DNA of 64,000 nt from contig NZ_BAABRU010000006.1 of assembly GCF_039545135.1 (NCBI RefSeq), positions 248,001 through 312,000 on the forward strand, written 5' to 3'. Below, one piece after another: positions 8,755-18,900 of the stretch. The notes beneath the pieces were generated by a model, which made no database searches, was not told where the DNA came from, and worked only from the letters and a program-made list of their open reading frames with translations. Numbering within the stretch: position 1 is the first letter of the stretch; each line of letters begins with the position of its first letter. The position numbers and the translations under genes are program-made. The stretch comes from Herpetosiphon gulosus (GTDB lineage: Bacteria > Chloroflexota > Chloroflexia > Chloroflexales > Herpetosiphonaceae).

Positions 8755-11400
8755 ATGGCGCATGTACTTAACCCAATCTTACGTACAGTACTCAATCAAT
8801 TTGATCAGCCAACCCAGCTTGGCAACATTCAACCTTTGGCAACGCCAGCCTTACTTGGGCAATGGTACGACCTGTTTGGAGCGCATCCAAGCGAACGCCA
8901 ACGTGGCCAGATTATTCAGCTGGTGGTGGTTTATGCCTTGTTGGGCGATACCCATATTCGACCCGAAGATCCGCATGATTTAGCTGAGCTTTTGCAACAA
9001 CTTCGCGCCGGCAATCGCGATCAGCGCTTGATTTACTGGCGCTTTTTGCATGAACATAAACTTCCAGTCCACGTCCTAATCGATCAGCTTGGTTTAGCCA
9101 AGGCTACCTTTCATCGCGATATGAAAGATCGTTTGCCCTTGATTTTGGATCAAGCTGCTGATTGTTTATTAAGCATTTTACAACCTGCGCTGCAATTGGA
9201 ACGTCCACCAGTGCCAAGCCACTTGTATGGTCGCAGCCAATGGTTGGTCGAAGCTCAGGCACTGCTCAACCATCAACGCCATCTTTGTATTATTGGTGCA
9301 CCTGGCGCGGGCAAAAGTGCTAGCGCCGCAACCCTCGCTGCTGCTTGGCAAGGCCCAGTGTTTTGGCTCAGCTTACTCCCCGATTTGAATGATCAGATCG
9401 AAAGTTGTTTACCCTTGATCGGGGCATTCCTTCAGCACCATGGAGCCTACAACTTAGCCCAACATTTGGCAATCGAAGGTGGTAAGTTGAATAGCAACGT
9501 GGCGTTAGGCCTGATTCGACGCGATTGTGCCAGTTTGCCAGCAGCTCCCTTATTTTGCCTTGATCAAGGCGAGGTTATGTTAAACCAACCTCAGCATAGC
9601 GCCTTACACTCATTTTGGCGAGCCTTAGCGGCAATTCCCAATCTGCATCTGCTGATTATCGGCAATCAGGTTTTTAGTAACGATCTGCCAACTATTACGC
9701 TAGAGCCATTGGATAGCACAGCCTTGCAGGCATGGTTCAATGCTAGCACAACCGCTCAGACCGATTATCCGTGGGAGCAATTTCTGGCGCTGATCGCTGG
9801 CAATGCTCATCTGATGCGGATTGTGATGGTCTTAATTCAGCAAGAACCGAGCTTGGCAGCGATTTGTGCGATGCTGGAGGCGCATCCAAGCGTTGGCTAT
9901 TTAATTGAGCGAATTATTACCATGCTCAGCCCCAACGCCCAACAACTATTAACTGTGTTGACCAGTTTTCAGCAACCAGTGCCACGCAGTTTATGGCCAA
10001 ACAAAGATCTACAACAGCTTGAGCATTTTGAATTGCTACAAACTGGCTATCACGATACGCTTGAGCTTTGGCCGTTGCTGCGCAAACATTTTTGGCAACA
10101 ACTGAGTAATGAGCAACGCCAGCCATTGCATGAACACGCTGCTCAAGTTCATGCAATGCTCGGCCAATGGACGCTAGCCGCTGAACATGCGATTGCCGCC
10201 GGGGCGTATAGCCAAGCAATTATTTGGTGGTTTCCCCAGCGGCATAATGAAATTCGTGCTGGCTACTTTGGGCGTATGCTGCATATGCTGCAATTAATTC
10301 CACTTGATCAAGTACCAGCCCGCGAGGCTCAAACTTTAGCAATTGGCCAAGCAGAGTTGGCCCGCTTTACCGGAAACTACGAGCAGGCTCGGGCTGGTTT
10401 AGCAGCAGTATCATACACGGGCAGCACTTCAATTCGTGCTTATATTCGCCAATTAGAAGGCGATTTATGGGAAGCTCAAGGCTATATTGAGCAAGCAATG
10501 GCTAGTTATGAGCGGGCAATCACCATTTTGGATACCAACCAGCAGCATCAAGAAGCAATTTTGCACGTCAAACGCGGCTTGATGCACTTAAACCATGAGC
10601 GTGATTTTGCGGCTGCCCATCAGGCCGCCGCCAAAACCCACTTTATTGCGGCGTTGCTCAGCGCTGAAATTGCTGATGAAGAGGGCAACTATGCGTTGGC
10701 CTTGCAAGGCTACCAAACCGCGCTTGACCATGCCTGCACCCTCAACGATCAAGCCTTACAAGCGCGGGCGCATGCGAGTTTAGCAATTGTCCATGCTCGC
10801 CATGAAAACCCTCAGGCAATTGAACATTTTAATGTTGCGATTCGCTACTACCATTCGATTGGCAACAATGTGCGCGTGGCCCGCAATCAAAGCAACTTGG
10901 CTTACTTTTTGGTAGCAATCAACCAACCACACGAGGCGATTACGCTCGCCGAGCAAGCCTATAGCTTTTTCAAACAGATCAATTCACGGTTTTGGGTTTC
11001 GTTAAACGCCATGACCTTAGCCGATGTCCACTTAAGCCTTGATCAATACCCAACTGCCGAGCAATATGCCCAAGAAGTGCTCCACTACGAAGAAACGGGC
11101 CATGTTCCCTTTGGGGTCTATATCTTAGGTCGCGTCGCAACCCTCAAACACGAATTTGATCTGGCGGAGCGCTATCTACAACAATCGATTCAACTAAGCC
11201 AAGCCATCCAAGATCGATTTATCGAAGCGCGGGTTTGGCGCGATCTGACTAAGCTTTTTCATCAAACCCAGCGCCATACCGAAGCCAAACAGGCCATCAA
11301 ACAAGCCTGCGATTTGTATCAGCAATTGGGCTTGAGCAAAGAGCTTGATCGCAGCCTACAATTGGCCCAAGGCTACAATTTGCAATTAATCGCAGGCTAA
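8755..11400 (+). CDS. STAND-type NTPase with TPR repeats (regulator)
   Basis: 881 residues. Residues 1-140 are helical and contain an HTH-like segment (about 104-125). A P-loop NTPase follows, with Walker A GAPGAGKS at 181-188 and a Walker B-like LFCLDQGE near 263-270. A winged-helix-like link comes next, and from about residue 500 to 870 there are tetratricopeptide repeats. This layout matches MalT/AfsR-like STAND signal proteins that assemble on ligand binding, but there is no recognisable C-terminal LuxR HTH, so DNA binding would rest on the N-terminal domain. GAGGAG supports the start. A hairpin follows the stop. Confidence 0.75.
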   Translation: MAHVLNPILRTVLNQFDQPTQLGNIQPLATPALLGQWYDLFGAHPSERQRGQIIQLVVVYALLGDTHIRPEDPHDLAELLQQLRAGNRDQRLIYWRFLHEHKLPVHVLIDQLGLAKATFHRDMKDRLPLILDQAADCLLSILQPALQLERPPVPSHLYGRSQWLVEAQALLNHQRHLCIIGAPGAGKSASAATLAAAWQGPVFWLSLLPDLNDQIESCLPLIGAFLQHHGAYNLAQHLAIEGGKLNSNVALGLIRRDCASLPAAPLFCLDQGEVMLNQPQHSALHSFWRALAAIPNLHLLIIGNQVFSNDLPTITLEPLDSTALQAWFNASTTAQTDYPWEQFLALIAGNAHLMRIVMVLIQQEPSLAAICAMLEAHPSVGYLIERIITMLSPNAQQLLTVLTSFQQPVPRSLWPNKDLQQLEHFELLQTGYHDTLELWPLLRKHFWQQLSNEQRQPLHEHAAQVHAMLGQWTLAAEHAIAAGAYSQAIIWWFPQRHNEIRAGYFGRMLHMLQLIPLDQVPAREAQTLAIGQAELARFTGNYEQARAGLAAVSYTGSTSIRAYIRQLEGDLWEAQGYIEQAMASYERAITILDTNQQHQEAILHVKRGLMHLNHERDFAAAHQAAAKTHFIAALLSAEIADEEGNYALALQGYQTALDHACTLNDQALQARAHASLAIVHARHENPQAIEHFNVAIRYYHSIGNNVRVARNQSNLAYFLVAINQPHEAITLAEQAYSFFKQINSRFWVSLNAMTLADVHLSLDQYPTAEQYAQEVLHYEETGHVPFGVYILGRVATLKHEFDLAERYLQQSIQLSQAIQDRFIEARVWRDLTKLFHQTQRHTEAKQAIKQACDLYQQLGLSKELDRSLQLAQGYNLQLIAG

Positions 11401-11416
11401 ACTCGATTAACGATCG

Positions 11417-11447
11417 AAGCAGGTGGAATTTTACAATCCACCTGCTT
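11417..11447 (+). terminator. Hairpin after the STAND/TPR gene
   Basis: A perfect 11-bp stem AAGCAGGTGGA/TCCACCTGCTT with a 9-base loop, 16 bases past the stop. The downstream T-run is weak. Confidence 0.6.
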
Positions 11448-11520
11448 ATGTCAAATTAATTCCAAGAATTAAGCACGGTGTTATGTGTTAAGTGCCATAC
11501 CTGCTGCGGGACATTCCAAT

Positions 11521-11549
11521 TTGACATGCCTACTAGATCGTGCTATAAT
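11521..11549 (+). promoter_or_regulatory. Consensus sigma-70 promoter of tRNA-His
   Basis: A perfect TTGACA at 11521-11526 and a perfect TATAAT at 11544-11549 with a 17-base spacer, 36 bases before the tRNA. It is the only fully consensus promoter I noticed in the window. Confidence 0.9.
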
Positions 11550-11584
11550 CCTAGCGCCTTAGTAAACAAGGCAAAAATAAATGT

Positions 11585-11660
11585 GGTGGCTGTAGCTCAA
11601 TGGCAGAGCGCCTCACTGTGGCTGAGGATGTTGAGGGTTCGAGCCCCTTCAGCCACCCCA
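11585..11660 (+). tRNA. tRNA-His (GTG)
   Basis: A full cloverleaf. The acceptor stem GTGGCTG/CAGCCAC (11586-11592 with 11650-11656) is extended by the histidine-specific G-1 (11585) paired with C73 (11657), and CCA is encoded at 11658-11660. D-stem GCTC/GAGC, anticodon stem CCTCA/TGAGG with anticodon GTG at 11618-11620, and T-arm GAGGG-TTCGAGC-CCCTT. G-1:C73 is the identity element for HisRS. Confidence 0.97.
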
Positions 11661-11668
11661 TTCACACT

Positions 11669-11716
11669 AATACCCTGATTGTGGTGATCTTACTTGATCA
11701 AAACAATCAGGGTATT
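11669..11716 (+). terminator. Inverted repeat after tRNA-His
   Basis: A 14-bp perfect stem (AATACCCTGATTGT and its complement) with a 20-base loop, starting nine bases after the tRNA. It is probably the tRNA transcript terminator, followed by GTGTTATATT rather than a clean T-run. Confidence 0.55.
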
Positions 11717-11775
11717 GTGTTATATTCAGACTTTACCACATGCCAATTTGCAAATTTATTGACAACATGTGAGGT

Positions 11776-11878
11776 TTAGCGCAGAGGCGCAGAGAAGAAC
11801 TCTATTTCGCGTTCTTCGCGGTTCACCCTTCGTGCTCTTCGTGGCCTTCGCGGTTTCGTCCTTCGTGCTCTTCGTGGA
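11776..11878. repeat. CTTCGTGCTCTTCGTGG degenerate repeat
   Basis: GCAGAGGCGCAGAGA followed by repeated units of the CTTCGCGGTT / CTTCGTGCTCTTCGTGG type; the latter 17-mer occurs twice exactly. Relatives occur at 33683-33730 (opposite strand), 52663-52700 and 54184-54245. This is a dispersed, simple intergenic repeat of the genome, non-coding. Confidence 0.7.
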
Positions 11879-11885
11879 GCAAATA

Positions 11886-12941
11886 TTACTGCGGTGCATC
11901 GGCTAGCACAAAAATATCTAAATCACGGTCGCTATTGATCAATTTGGTTAGCAACGAGCCGCCACGCAACTCGTCCCAACGTGAGCGCACAGGCCGCCCA
12001 ATAAAGATACCAGTCGCATGTTGCTCATGGGCAACTTGTAGCATTGCCGCCGCTACATCTTTTTCCTCGATAATCACCACTTCATGGCACAACTCTTCGG
12101 CATAATCGAGATGTTCACGCGCCGCCAAACGATAGCCACTCGAGCCACCACCAGGCGGGCGAATATGCACGCCGATCAGCAATGCGCCCATCCCATAGGC
12201 CAAGTCGGCGGCCCGTTGCAGCAAATACATCGCACTAGGATTAAAGCCAATGCCTACGAGCCAACGGGGGCGTTCGGCACTATCGCTCAATGGGCGGCGA
12301 ATTTCCAGTAAGGCATGGGTGGCGGCGCGGAGTTGATTGAGCACATCAAGCCGCAGCGCAGTCTGGCGAGCCTGCTCAGCATCGGGTGGCGCAAGCAAAA
12401 TGCCCTCATCCAACTGACGAATAATATCGGCTGGCTCAGGGTCAATCAACACCAGCTCACTGGCCTGCTCCAAGGCACTTTCAGGGATAATCGGACTAGG
12501 CGTGATGTTGGTTAGGCGGGTAAAAATTGGCGCAATTGTGGTCAGGTTATAGGCATAAATCGTTGACCACACCGCAATTCCAGCCATGCGCAATTGTTCA
12601 ACCAACTGCAATGGCTCAATCGGCTGATTGGGCAAGCCATGTTGATGGGCTAAATTACCTAGCACAATAATTTGAGGCGGGTCGTTGAGGATTGTTGCTA
12701 GATCAAGCGCCTCGATTCGTTGATTGTTCTGGCGCTCATAAATTAACGGTAAAGGCCGCAAACCACGGGCAAAATCGCATAAATAGTCGCTCGAAGCATT
12801 AAAGGCAATCCCAACATCATAGCCTTGGGCTGCCAATAATTGGGCATCGGCCATTAAACGTCGGGTGCAGCCAATGCCTGGCGCTAAGCTCAAATAAATG
12901 CGATGTTCGCCATAACGGTATGAAGCGGAATCAGATCGCAT
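11886..12941 (-). CDS. KdpD-like N-terminal domain plus UspA domain, no kinase
   Basis: 351 residues. Residues 12-215 follow the KdpD sensor N-terminal domain in order (YLSLAPGIGCTRRLM, AAQGYDVGIAF, IIVLGNLAHQHG). However, the Walker A of KdpD (G-x-x-G-K-T) reads GIGCTRR and the Walker B (VDELAH) reads LGNLAH, so nucleotide binding is probably lost. Residues 227-348 are a universal-stress-protein domain (RWLVGIGFNPSAMYLL; GHxRxxx..G replaced by GIFIGRPVRSRW). The KdpD membrane, GAF and histidine kinase parts are absent. It is probably a soluble stress or ligand sensor. GAGG precedes the start. There is no kdp operon nearby. Confidence 0.8.
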   Translation of the reverse strand: MRSDSASYRYGEHRIYLSLAPGIGCTRRLMADAQLLAAQGYDVGIAFNASSDYLCDFARGLRPLPLIYERQNNQRIEALDLATILNDPPQIIVLGNLAHQHGLPNQPIEPLQLVEQLRMAGIAVWSTIYAYNLTTIAPIFTRLTNITPSPIIPESALEQASELVLIDPEPADIIRQLDEGILLAPPDAEQARQTALRLDVLNQLRAATHALLEIRRPLSDSAERPRWLVGIGFNPSAMYLLQRAADLAYGMGALLIGVHIRPPGGGSSGYRLAAREHLDYAEELCHEVVIIEEKDVAAAMLQVAHEQHATGIFIGRPVRSRWDELRGGSLLTKLINSDRDLDIFVLADAPQ

Positions 12942-12985
12942 GAAGACCTCATTGGCATGAATTGAGCTTTATTATACTCGCTGCG

Positions 12986-13498
12986 TCAATCGCGTGCCAA
13001 GAGCATTTCAGGCAAAACTCGTACCACAATCGGGCGACCACGTAAATCGCGTTGGCCATAGAACAAAGCTCGTCCAGCTTCTAATTGCTCAACTTGCTTG
13101 GCCAACGTCGGGTTAGCCAAGCCAAAACCTAGCAAAAACGCCCCAAAAAAGATTGTAAACGCGCCGCCAAAGGTGTAGCCGCTGGCAAACGCCATCACTG
13201 CCCAAATCCCCCAGACCCAAATTGGTAAGGGCTTCATATCAGGCAATGGCTGAAAATCGCGAGCAGTTTCGGCCTTCAACAAGCGTTGGCGCAGTTTGCG
13301 CCAATTAATTTTGGTTTGATAACCATAAATTCCAATCGGAATGATTACGCTAATCGCTAGCATACCCAGCAAATCATTCAGCTTAAAGCCGAATTGGCTA
13401 ATTTCCGAGCCAAGAAACAGCAGGCCAAGCGCGATCAAAACACCACCAGCAATACTCAGCCAACGCCCAACTTGGCGTAATTGTTCAGTTAAGCGCAT
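12986..13498 (-). CDS. Small integral membrane protein
   Basis: 170 residues with four hydrophobic segments (about 13-30, 36-56, 92-108, 112-130) and a polar C-terminus. I recognise no family. AGGAG supports the start. It begins nine bases after the YYY protein stop, which itself follows the giant gene by nine bases, so these three genes form an operon. A role with the GT-C-like proteins is inferred from that spacing only. Confidence 0.75.
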   Translation of the reverse strand: MRLTEQLRQVGRWLSIAGGVLIALGLLFLGSEISQFGFKLNDLLGMLAISVIIPIGIYGYQTKINWRKLRQRLLKAETARDFQPLPDMKPLPIWVWGIWAVMAFASGYTFGGAFTIFFGAFLLGFGLANPTLAKQVEQLEAGRALFYGQRDLRGRPIVVRVLPEMLLARD

Positions 13499-13507
13499 CG
13501 TGTGCTC

Positions 13508-15922
13508 CTATGGTTGTACTTGGTAGATGATCCAGCCATCGGCTTCGTAAACTTTGCTAGCAGCCTGTTCGAGCAAGCCAATATTGGCCTGCGGATAGGC
13601 TTTTTGCTCGTTTGGCCCCCACACCACATAATCGACCCGCTGGCGGGTCAGCACTTCGCGCAGTTGATTGATATCGGTAGCATTATAAATTGCGCTGATA
13701 TCGCCTTGGCGTTGCGCAACTTGCTGATTTGCATCAGGCTGTTTGCTGCGCCACAAGCTTTCGTGTGAGCCTGGCCAAGCCAATAAGGTTGGCCGACCAC
13801 TCAAGGTTGCTAACTCACCGCCATCTTGATAGCTATTGCCTGGCGCAGTTGCTAAAACACTATCGATTGGGGTATTGGTTTTGAGCCAAAGCCCAGCCTT
13901 ACGAATCGCCTCATAAAAATGGGTTGAACTTTCCACTGCATCAAGCGTCGCGCCACTTGAATCCCACGAGGGCGAGGTTTCGGGGTTAAGCACTGAAATT
14001 GGGTAGACCAACGCCCCAGCAAAGAGCAAACCAAACAAGGGCAACCACAGCGCATTCGTCCAGCGTCGCCATTGAGCATTGCTCAATAAACTCCAAATAC
14101 TGGTAGCAGCCGCAATTCCCAACAGCATCCATGCTTGATAGTAAACCTTGAAAATCGTGTTCATGCGATTATCAAATAGATCGCGCAGATAGATAAAATC
14201 GACAACCACAATAATTAATGCAGCTAAACCAACCAAGACTAAGCTAAAGCCTTCGGCATCGCGCTGGTTACGCTGCCACGCTGTTTGCCAACAAATCACG
14301 GCAATCGGCAAAAAGACGATCGCAGGAATTCCAACAATCAAGCCTAGTAGCAGCACTGCGCCAGTCACGGCCCATAATTGCCAAACCTTGATCGTGCGGC
14401 TAAGCCAAGCGATAATCGGCACTAAGAACAAGCCAAAGATCGCCAGTAAATCGGTCCAGCCGGAATGATCGCGGGCGGGAGCCATAATTTTACCCAAACT
14501 GCCAATAATTGGAATATTGGCAAATGGTTCGGGTACGTTATCGCGGCCTGCAAACGAGCTAAAGGTCAGCAGGAACGGCATATACAACAAGGCCGCCGCC
14601 AAGACCACCAAGCCAACCTGACCTGCAAGCTGTAGCCAATCGCGGCGATTCGGTTGTGGCGTATGCCCACGCCATAAGCCTACCAAACCCACAGCATACA
14701 ACACGCCAAAGGTTGGCGCATCCCATGAATTGGCTGCATACAAGCCGCCAATCACCAAGCCAGCCATGGCCAATTCAAGCCAATCGTGCTTGGAAAAACG
14801 CACCATCGCAGGCCGCACAAAAATTGCCAAGGCCAAAGCAATCGCCAGCAGCGTCAGCGGAATCGACAAGACATGCGGGTGCATATCGGCAAGATAAAAA
14901 CTGAAGAACGGAAATTCGGTAATAATCTCACGCTGATGCATACCAAGCCGTTGCTGATTATCGACAATGATCATGGTTTCTTGATTATCATCGAAAATTG
15001 CGCGTGATGGCGGCCAAGCCTCAAATTTCTCGCCCATTGGCGGCAAGGTCGAGCTTTTAGAAGCCTCTGGAGTATCCGATTTGAGCGTATTCGGATCGAC
15101 GGTTACTGGATGAATGCCTTGTAGTGCTTGCCACAAGACTGAAACTCGTTGGTCATCGGTTAGACGATTAACTTCTGGAGAATTGACGATCTTCTGCAAT
15201 GCGCCAATTTGGTTGCCTGCAAACAACACCAGCACACATGCCAATAAGCCTAATGCTGCAATCAGCACCAACCGCAACCGTGATAGCAAATACTCACGCC
15301 ACCATAAACCGGCCATGGTTGTAACCAAACCAGCAACCCCAAGGCTGGCCAAACCCATAATCGTGGCCAAACCGAGATTGAAGGTTTCGCCGAGCGTTAC
15401 ACCACTAAGCACACCCAAAACACTGATGAGCACATAGCCAAAATAATAATAATTAACGCTAAACCCCGCCAACCATAAATCGCTTGGCGGATAGCTAGGG
15501 CTATTCAGCACAGCGCTAAACAGCATCGCTTCCATCGGTTTTTCAGTGCCATGAATTCCTGAACCATACATTCCATGCAAACGCAACTGAATGCCTAGCC
15601 AGAAAACTAGGCCAAACAGCAACTCATAGGCCAGCCATTGCGGCCAATATTGGCGCATTGCTGCCAGCAAACGCGCTTTATCGAAGGGTTGTTGCACAAA
15701 CCAACCGAGTGTGCCAAGGCCAATTAGGCCCAAGCCAACCGTCACACCATCGAAGCCCGAAAGATTGAGCATAGCTCCCATCCAAGCGATCCATGCAACA
15801 ACCAACAAGCCCAGCGCTTTGCTCCATGCCAAGCCCCGCCCTGGCAAATGCCCAAATAGGCGCATACTCAAAGGCAGCGCGAGAGTTCCAATTAAAACGA
15901 TGCTTAGCCACCAAGCAATCAT
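13508..15922 (-). CDS. YYY membrane protein (DUF2298, GT-C-like)
   Basis: 804 residues with more than a dozen membrane segments. It carries the marks of the Chlorarchaeal YYY family (DUF2298): GTEKPME near residue 120, NYYYFGYVL near 154-162, FYLADMHPH near 325 and a luminal C-terminal domain ending near VDYVVWG. Such proteins resemble GT-C glycosyltransferases that use lipid-linked sugar donors, with acidic residues in the first extracytoplasmic loops, but a reaction has not been shown. It is the fourth GT-C-like module of the operon, following the giant protein by nine bases. Confidence 0.9.
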   Translation of the reverse strand: MIAWWLSIVLIGTLALPLSMRLFGHLPGRGLAWSKALGLLVVAWIAWMGAMLNLSGFDGVTVGLGLIGLGTLGWFVQQPFDKARLLAAMRQYWPQWLAYELLFGLVFWLGIQLRLHGMYGSGIHGTEKPMEAMLFSAVLNSPSYPPSDLWLAGFSVNYYYFGYVLISVLGVLSGVTLGETFNLGLATIMGLASLGVAGLVTTMAGLWWREYLLSRLRLVLIAALGLLACVLVLFAGNQIGALQKIVNSPEVNRLTDDQRVSVLWQALQGIHPVTVDPNTLKSDTPEASKSSTLPPMGEKFEAWPPSRAIFDDNQETMIIVDNQQRLGMHQREIITEFPFFSFYLADMHPHVLSIPLTLLAIALALAIFVRPAMVRFSKHDWLELAMAGLVIGGLYAANSWDAPTFGVLYAVGLVGLWRGHTPQPNRRDWLQLAGQVGLVVLAAALLYMPFLLTFSSFAGRDNVPEPFANIPIIGSLGKIMAPARDHSGWTDLLAIFGLFLVPIIAWLSRTIKVWQLWAVTGAVLLLGLIVGIPAIVFLPIAVICWQTAWQRNQRDAEGFSLVLVGLAALIIVVVDFIYLRDLFDNRMNTIFKVYYQAWMLLGIAAATSIWSLLSNAQWRRWTNALWLPLFGLLFAGALVYPISVLNPETSPSWDSSGATLDAVESSTHFYEAIRKAGLWLKTNTPIDSVLATAPGNSYQDGGELATLSGRPTLLAWPGSHESLWRSKQPDANQQVAQRQGDISAIYNATDINQLREVLTRQRVDYVVWGPNEQKAYPQANIGLLEQAASKVYEADGWIIYQVQP

Positions 15923-15931
15923 AACAACTCA

Positions 15932-18900
15932 CTATGGCAGATTCTTCAAGCGCTCCTGCGCCGAACCTACCCACAAGCCCTCGGGCGGGGCGATACTCAA
16001 ATAAGTTTCGTATTCGCGGCGAGCTTCGGCGTTATTGCCTTGCAAGCGATAAACTTCAGCCAGATGGTAGTGCGGGTCGGCAAATTGGCTATCGGCAATA
16101 ATCGCTGCACTAAATTGTGCTGCCGCTGCATCAAGTTTGGTACGATCAAGCTCGGCCCAAGCAAAATAGCCTTGACCAAGTTTGGTTTGGTTTTGCGGGG
16201 TTGGTCCAGCGTTATAGGCTTGTTCGTAGGCTAGCACCACTTGATCGTAGCGTTTCAACGAGAGCAACACATCGCCCAAAAGATGGTGCAAGCCAATGTC
16301 GTTGGGGTGTACATCAGCAGCCCGACCCAAAATCGCCGCCGCCCGATCAGCCTGCCCCGATTGCCACAATTGCTTGCCCGCCTCGAAGGCATAGCCAGCA
16401 TTATTGGGGTCGCTCTCGTACAAGGCTACCGCTGCCTCAACTTGGTTGCCCGCCTGATCAACTGGCGTATTCGCCACAACTGGCGCTGGCACAACTCCAT
16501 CACGCCATTGCATCGCCAATTCGCGCAGTTGCGGCGTGGTTTTGTAGATTGTAACGCTATTATGTTGATAAACTTGCTGTAAACCAGCCATGGTTACAAA
16601 TTTATCAACGCCCATTGGGTCACGCAGGCGCTCAATTTGGCCAACATACACATAATCAACGCCATATTTATTCAGCAACCATTGAGTGCGCAACACATCA
16701 AGGCTACTATACATCTCCATCACATCGCGGATGCGTTGATCAACCAATGGGCCAGGCCGTTGTTCACCAGCGTGCAAGGCGCTAATTACGGTTGGCAAGC
16801 CAGTGTTAGCGGTAATCCGCACTCCAAAAGCCCGATAAAATTCTTGCTCCGATTGCAGCAAAATTTCGGTGCCAGTGATGTTTTCGGTGATCCAGCGAAT
16901 TGCAGTCAAATCGTCGGCCAAATTGACCACACCATTGTTGACGCTATATTCGGCAGTTTGCATATAGGCTAAGCCATCGAGGGTCAAGCCTTGCAAAGGT
17001 TTATCGAAGCGCATGCCAACGCGGCTGAGCGTGCCAAAAATTGGGAAGAACAGCGCCAACACCACTCCAGCACTAACCGCCGTTTGCCAGCTATATTTGG
17101 CGACGCGTGAGTTACGTAAAGCTGAGGCAATATGCGGCAAGAGTAAGGCCGCACTCAAAGCCCACAAGACCCAAACTTGATAGCCAAACTTGAAGACCGT
17201 GTTCATGCGCTCGGAATCGCCCGGGCCGCCGTCCCACGAACCAGGCGCAAGGTGATCGCGGATGAAAATCAGCTCGACACCCAAGGCGACCAAGCCACCA
17301 ACCAAACCGAGCACAATCGCCCAACGCGCCGAGGGTGAGGCTACGCGGTTGATAAAGCGCCGAATTAAGCCCGCCAATAGCAGGCCAATCAGCCAACGCA
17401 CCGGAATGCCAGCACTAAAAATTGGCTTGTAAATCGTCGCCAGATCCGGCAAGACCGAAGGCTCAGTAATCGCGCTCTTGGCTGCATCACTGCGCGTCAA
17501 GTAATAGACGATCACTGCCGCTGCTGCCAACCCATAGCCAATCAGCCAACGCCCGCGCGTCGCCTTAACCCAGTTCCAGAATGGCGTTGGCTCGGCTCGT
17601 TTGAGCGGCAACAACAACCACGTTGTGATCACCAGCAAAAACAGCCCATAAATCGCCAACCATGGCACTAAAGCCGTGCCCACCCGAATCGGCCAAACCC
17701 CGCCCACCGGAGCTTTGTAGCTGCCCAAGAATGGCGCATACAACAGCAAACCAAGCGCAACCGTGGCCACGCCCAGCAAACTATAGCCTAGCGTCGTCCA
17801 CCAACGGCGTTGCGGTGCTTGCCAACCACGCGCCATCAAGCCGATAATTAGCACCAAGCCATAGGTTGGCACATCCCAAGCATTGGCTGCCGCCAACGAA
17901 CCCACTGCCAAGGCCGCCAAACCAAAGGCTGGTAATTGTCGGCGCAAGCGTCGTCGCCGGCTCACTTCCCACGCCAAGGCCACCACCAGCAAAGTAATTG
18001 GCAAGGCAATCAGGTGTGGGTGCAAATCGGCAAAAATGACGCTCCACAGCGGAAATTCATTGATCGTATTCAGGCCATCGCTAACCGTGACCCGACTTGG
18101 CCCCCAGAACCATGGCACGCCGCCAGCCAAGCGCCGCGTGAAGTTTTCGCTCGTACCATTGGCCAGCCCATCGCTGATCATCGCAGCTAAGTTGCTGTCG
18201 CCATCGAGCGGCGCACAAGCAGTTTCGCGACCTTCGCCACCCAACTCGCAGGCCTGCCAAGCTCGCACCACGCCGCCAATTCCAGTTGAGGTGCCAATTG
18301 GCAATACACCTGCTAGATTGCCGAGCAAGGCCACAGCAACCAAGGCCATCGCCGCCACTTTGAGCCGCCGCGTCACCACCAAGCCCACCGCCCAAGCGCC
18401 AAGCCCGATCAATGCGCCAACTGTGGCAACCGCCAAGTTGAAGCCAATCGCCGAGTTGAGGCCAAAGAGTTTCATCGGCAAGGCCATCAGATACAGACCA
18501 TAGTAGTAGTAGTTGATCGTGCCTTGCGAATAGAAGGGATCAAGCGGTGGCATATTGGGCGAACGCAGCACCGCATTCAGGAAGCCAAATTCAAAGGGCT
18601 TTTCGCCGCCCCAATACGGATGCCACAAATCAGGGTTGGCCGCCCGAACCAAAGTCCAAAGCGCAAACAAGCTAATAAACAGCAATTCGCTGATGATAAT
18701 TGCCCGCCGTTGTTGCCGCCACGCTTGGCGAATCCGTTGGGCTGCGCCAAAATACCAAGCCGCCAGCGCCAACGCCGCCAACATTGCCAAACCAACAATC
18801 ACGCTCAGCCGTGTCCATTGCCAGAACCCTAAACTGGTTGGCAACCAAATCAGCCAACCAAGCAGCAAAATGCCCGCAATTTTGCTAGCGCTCCAAGCCG

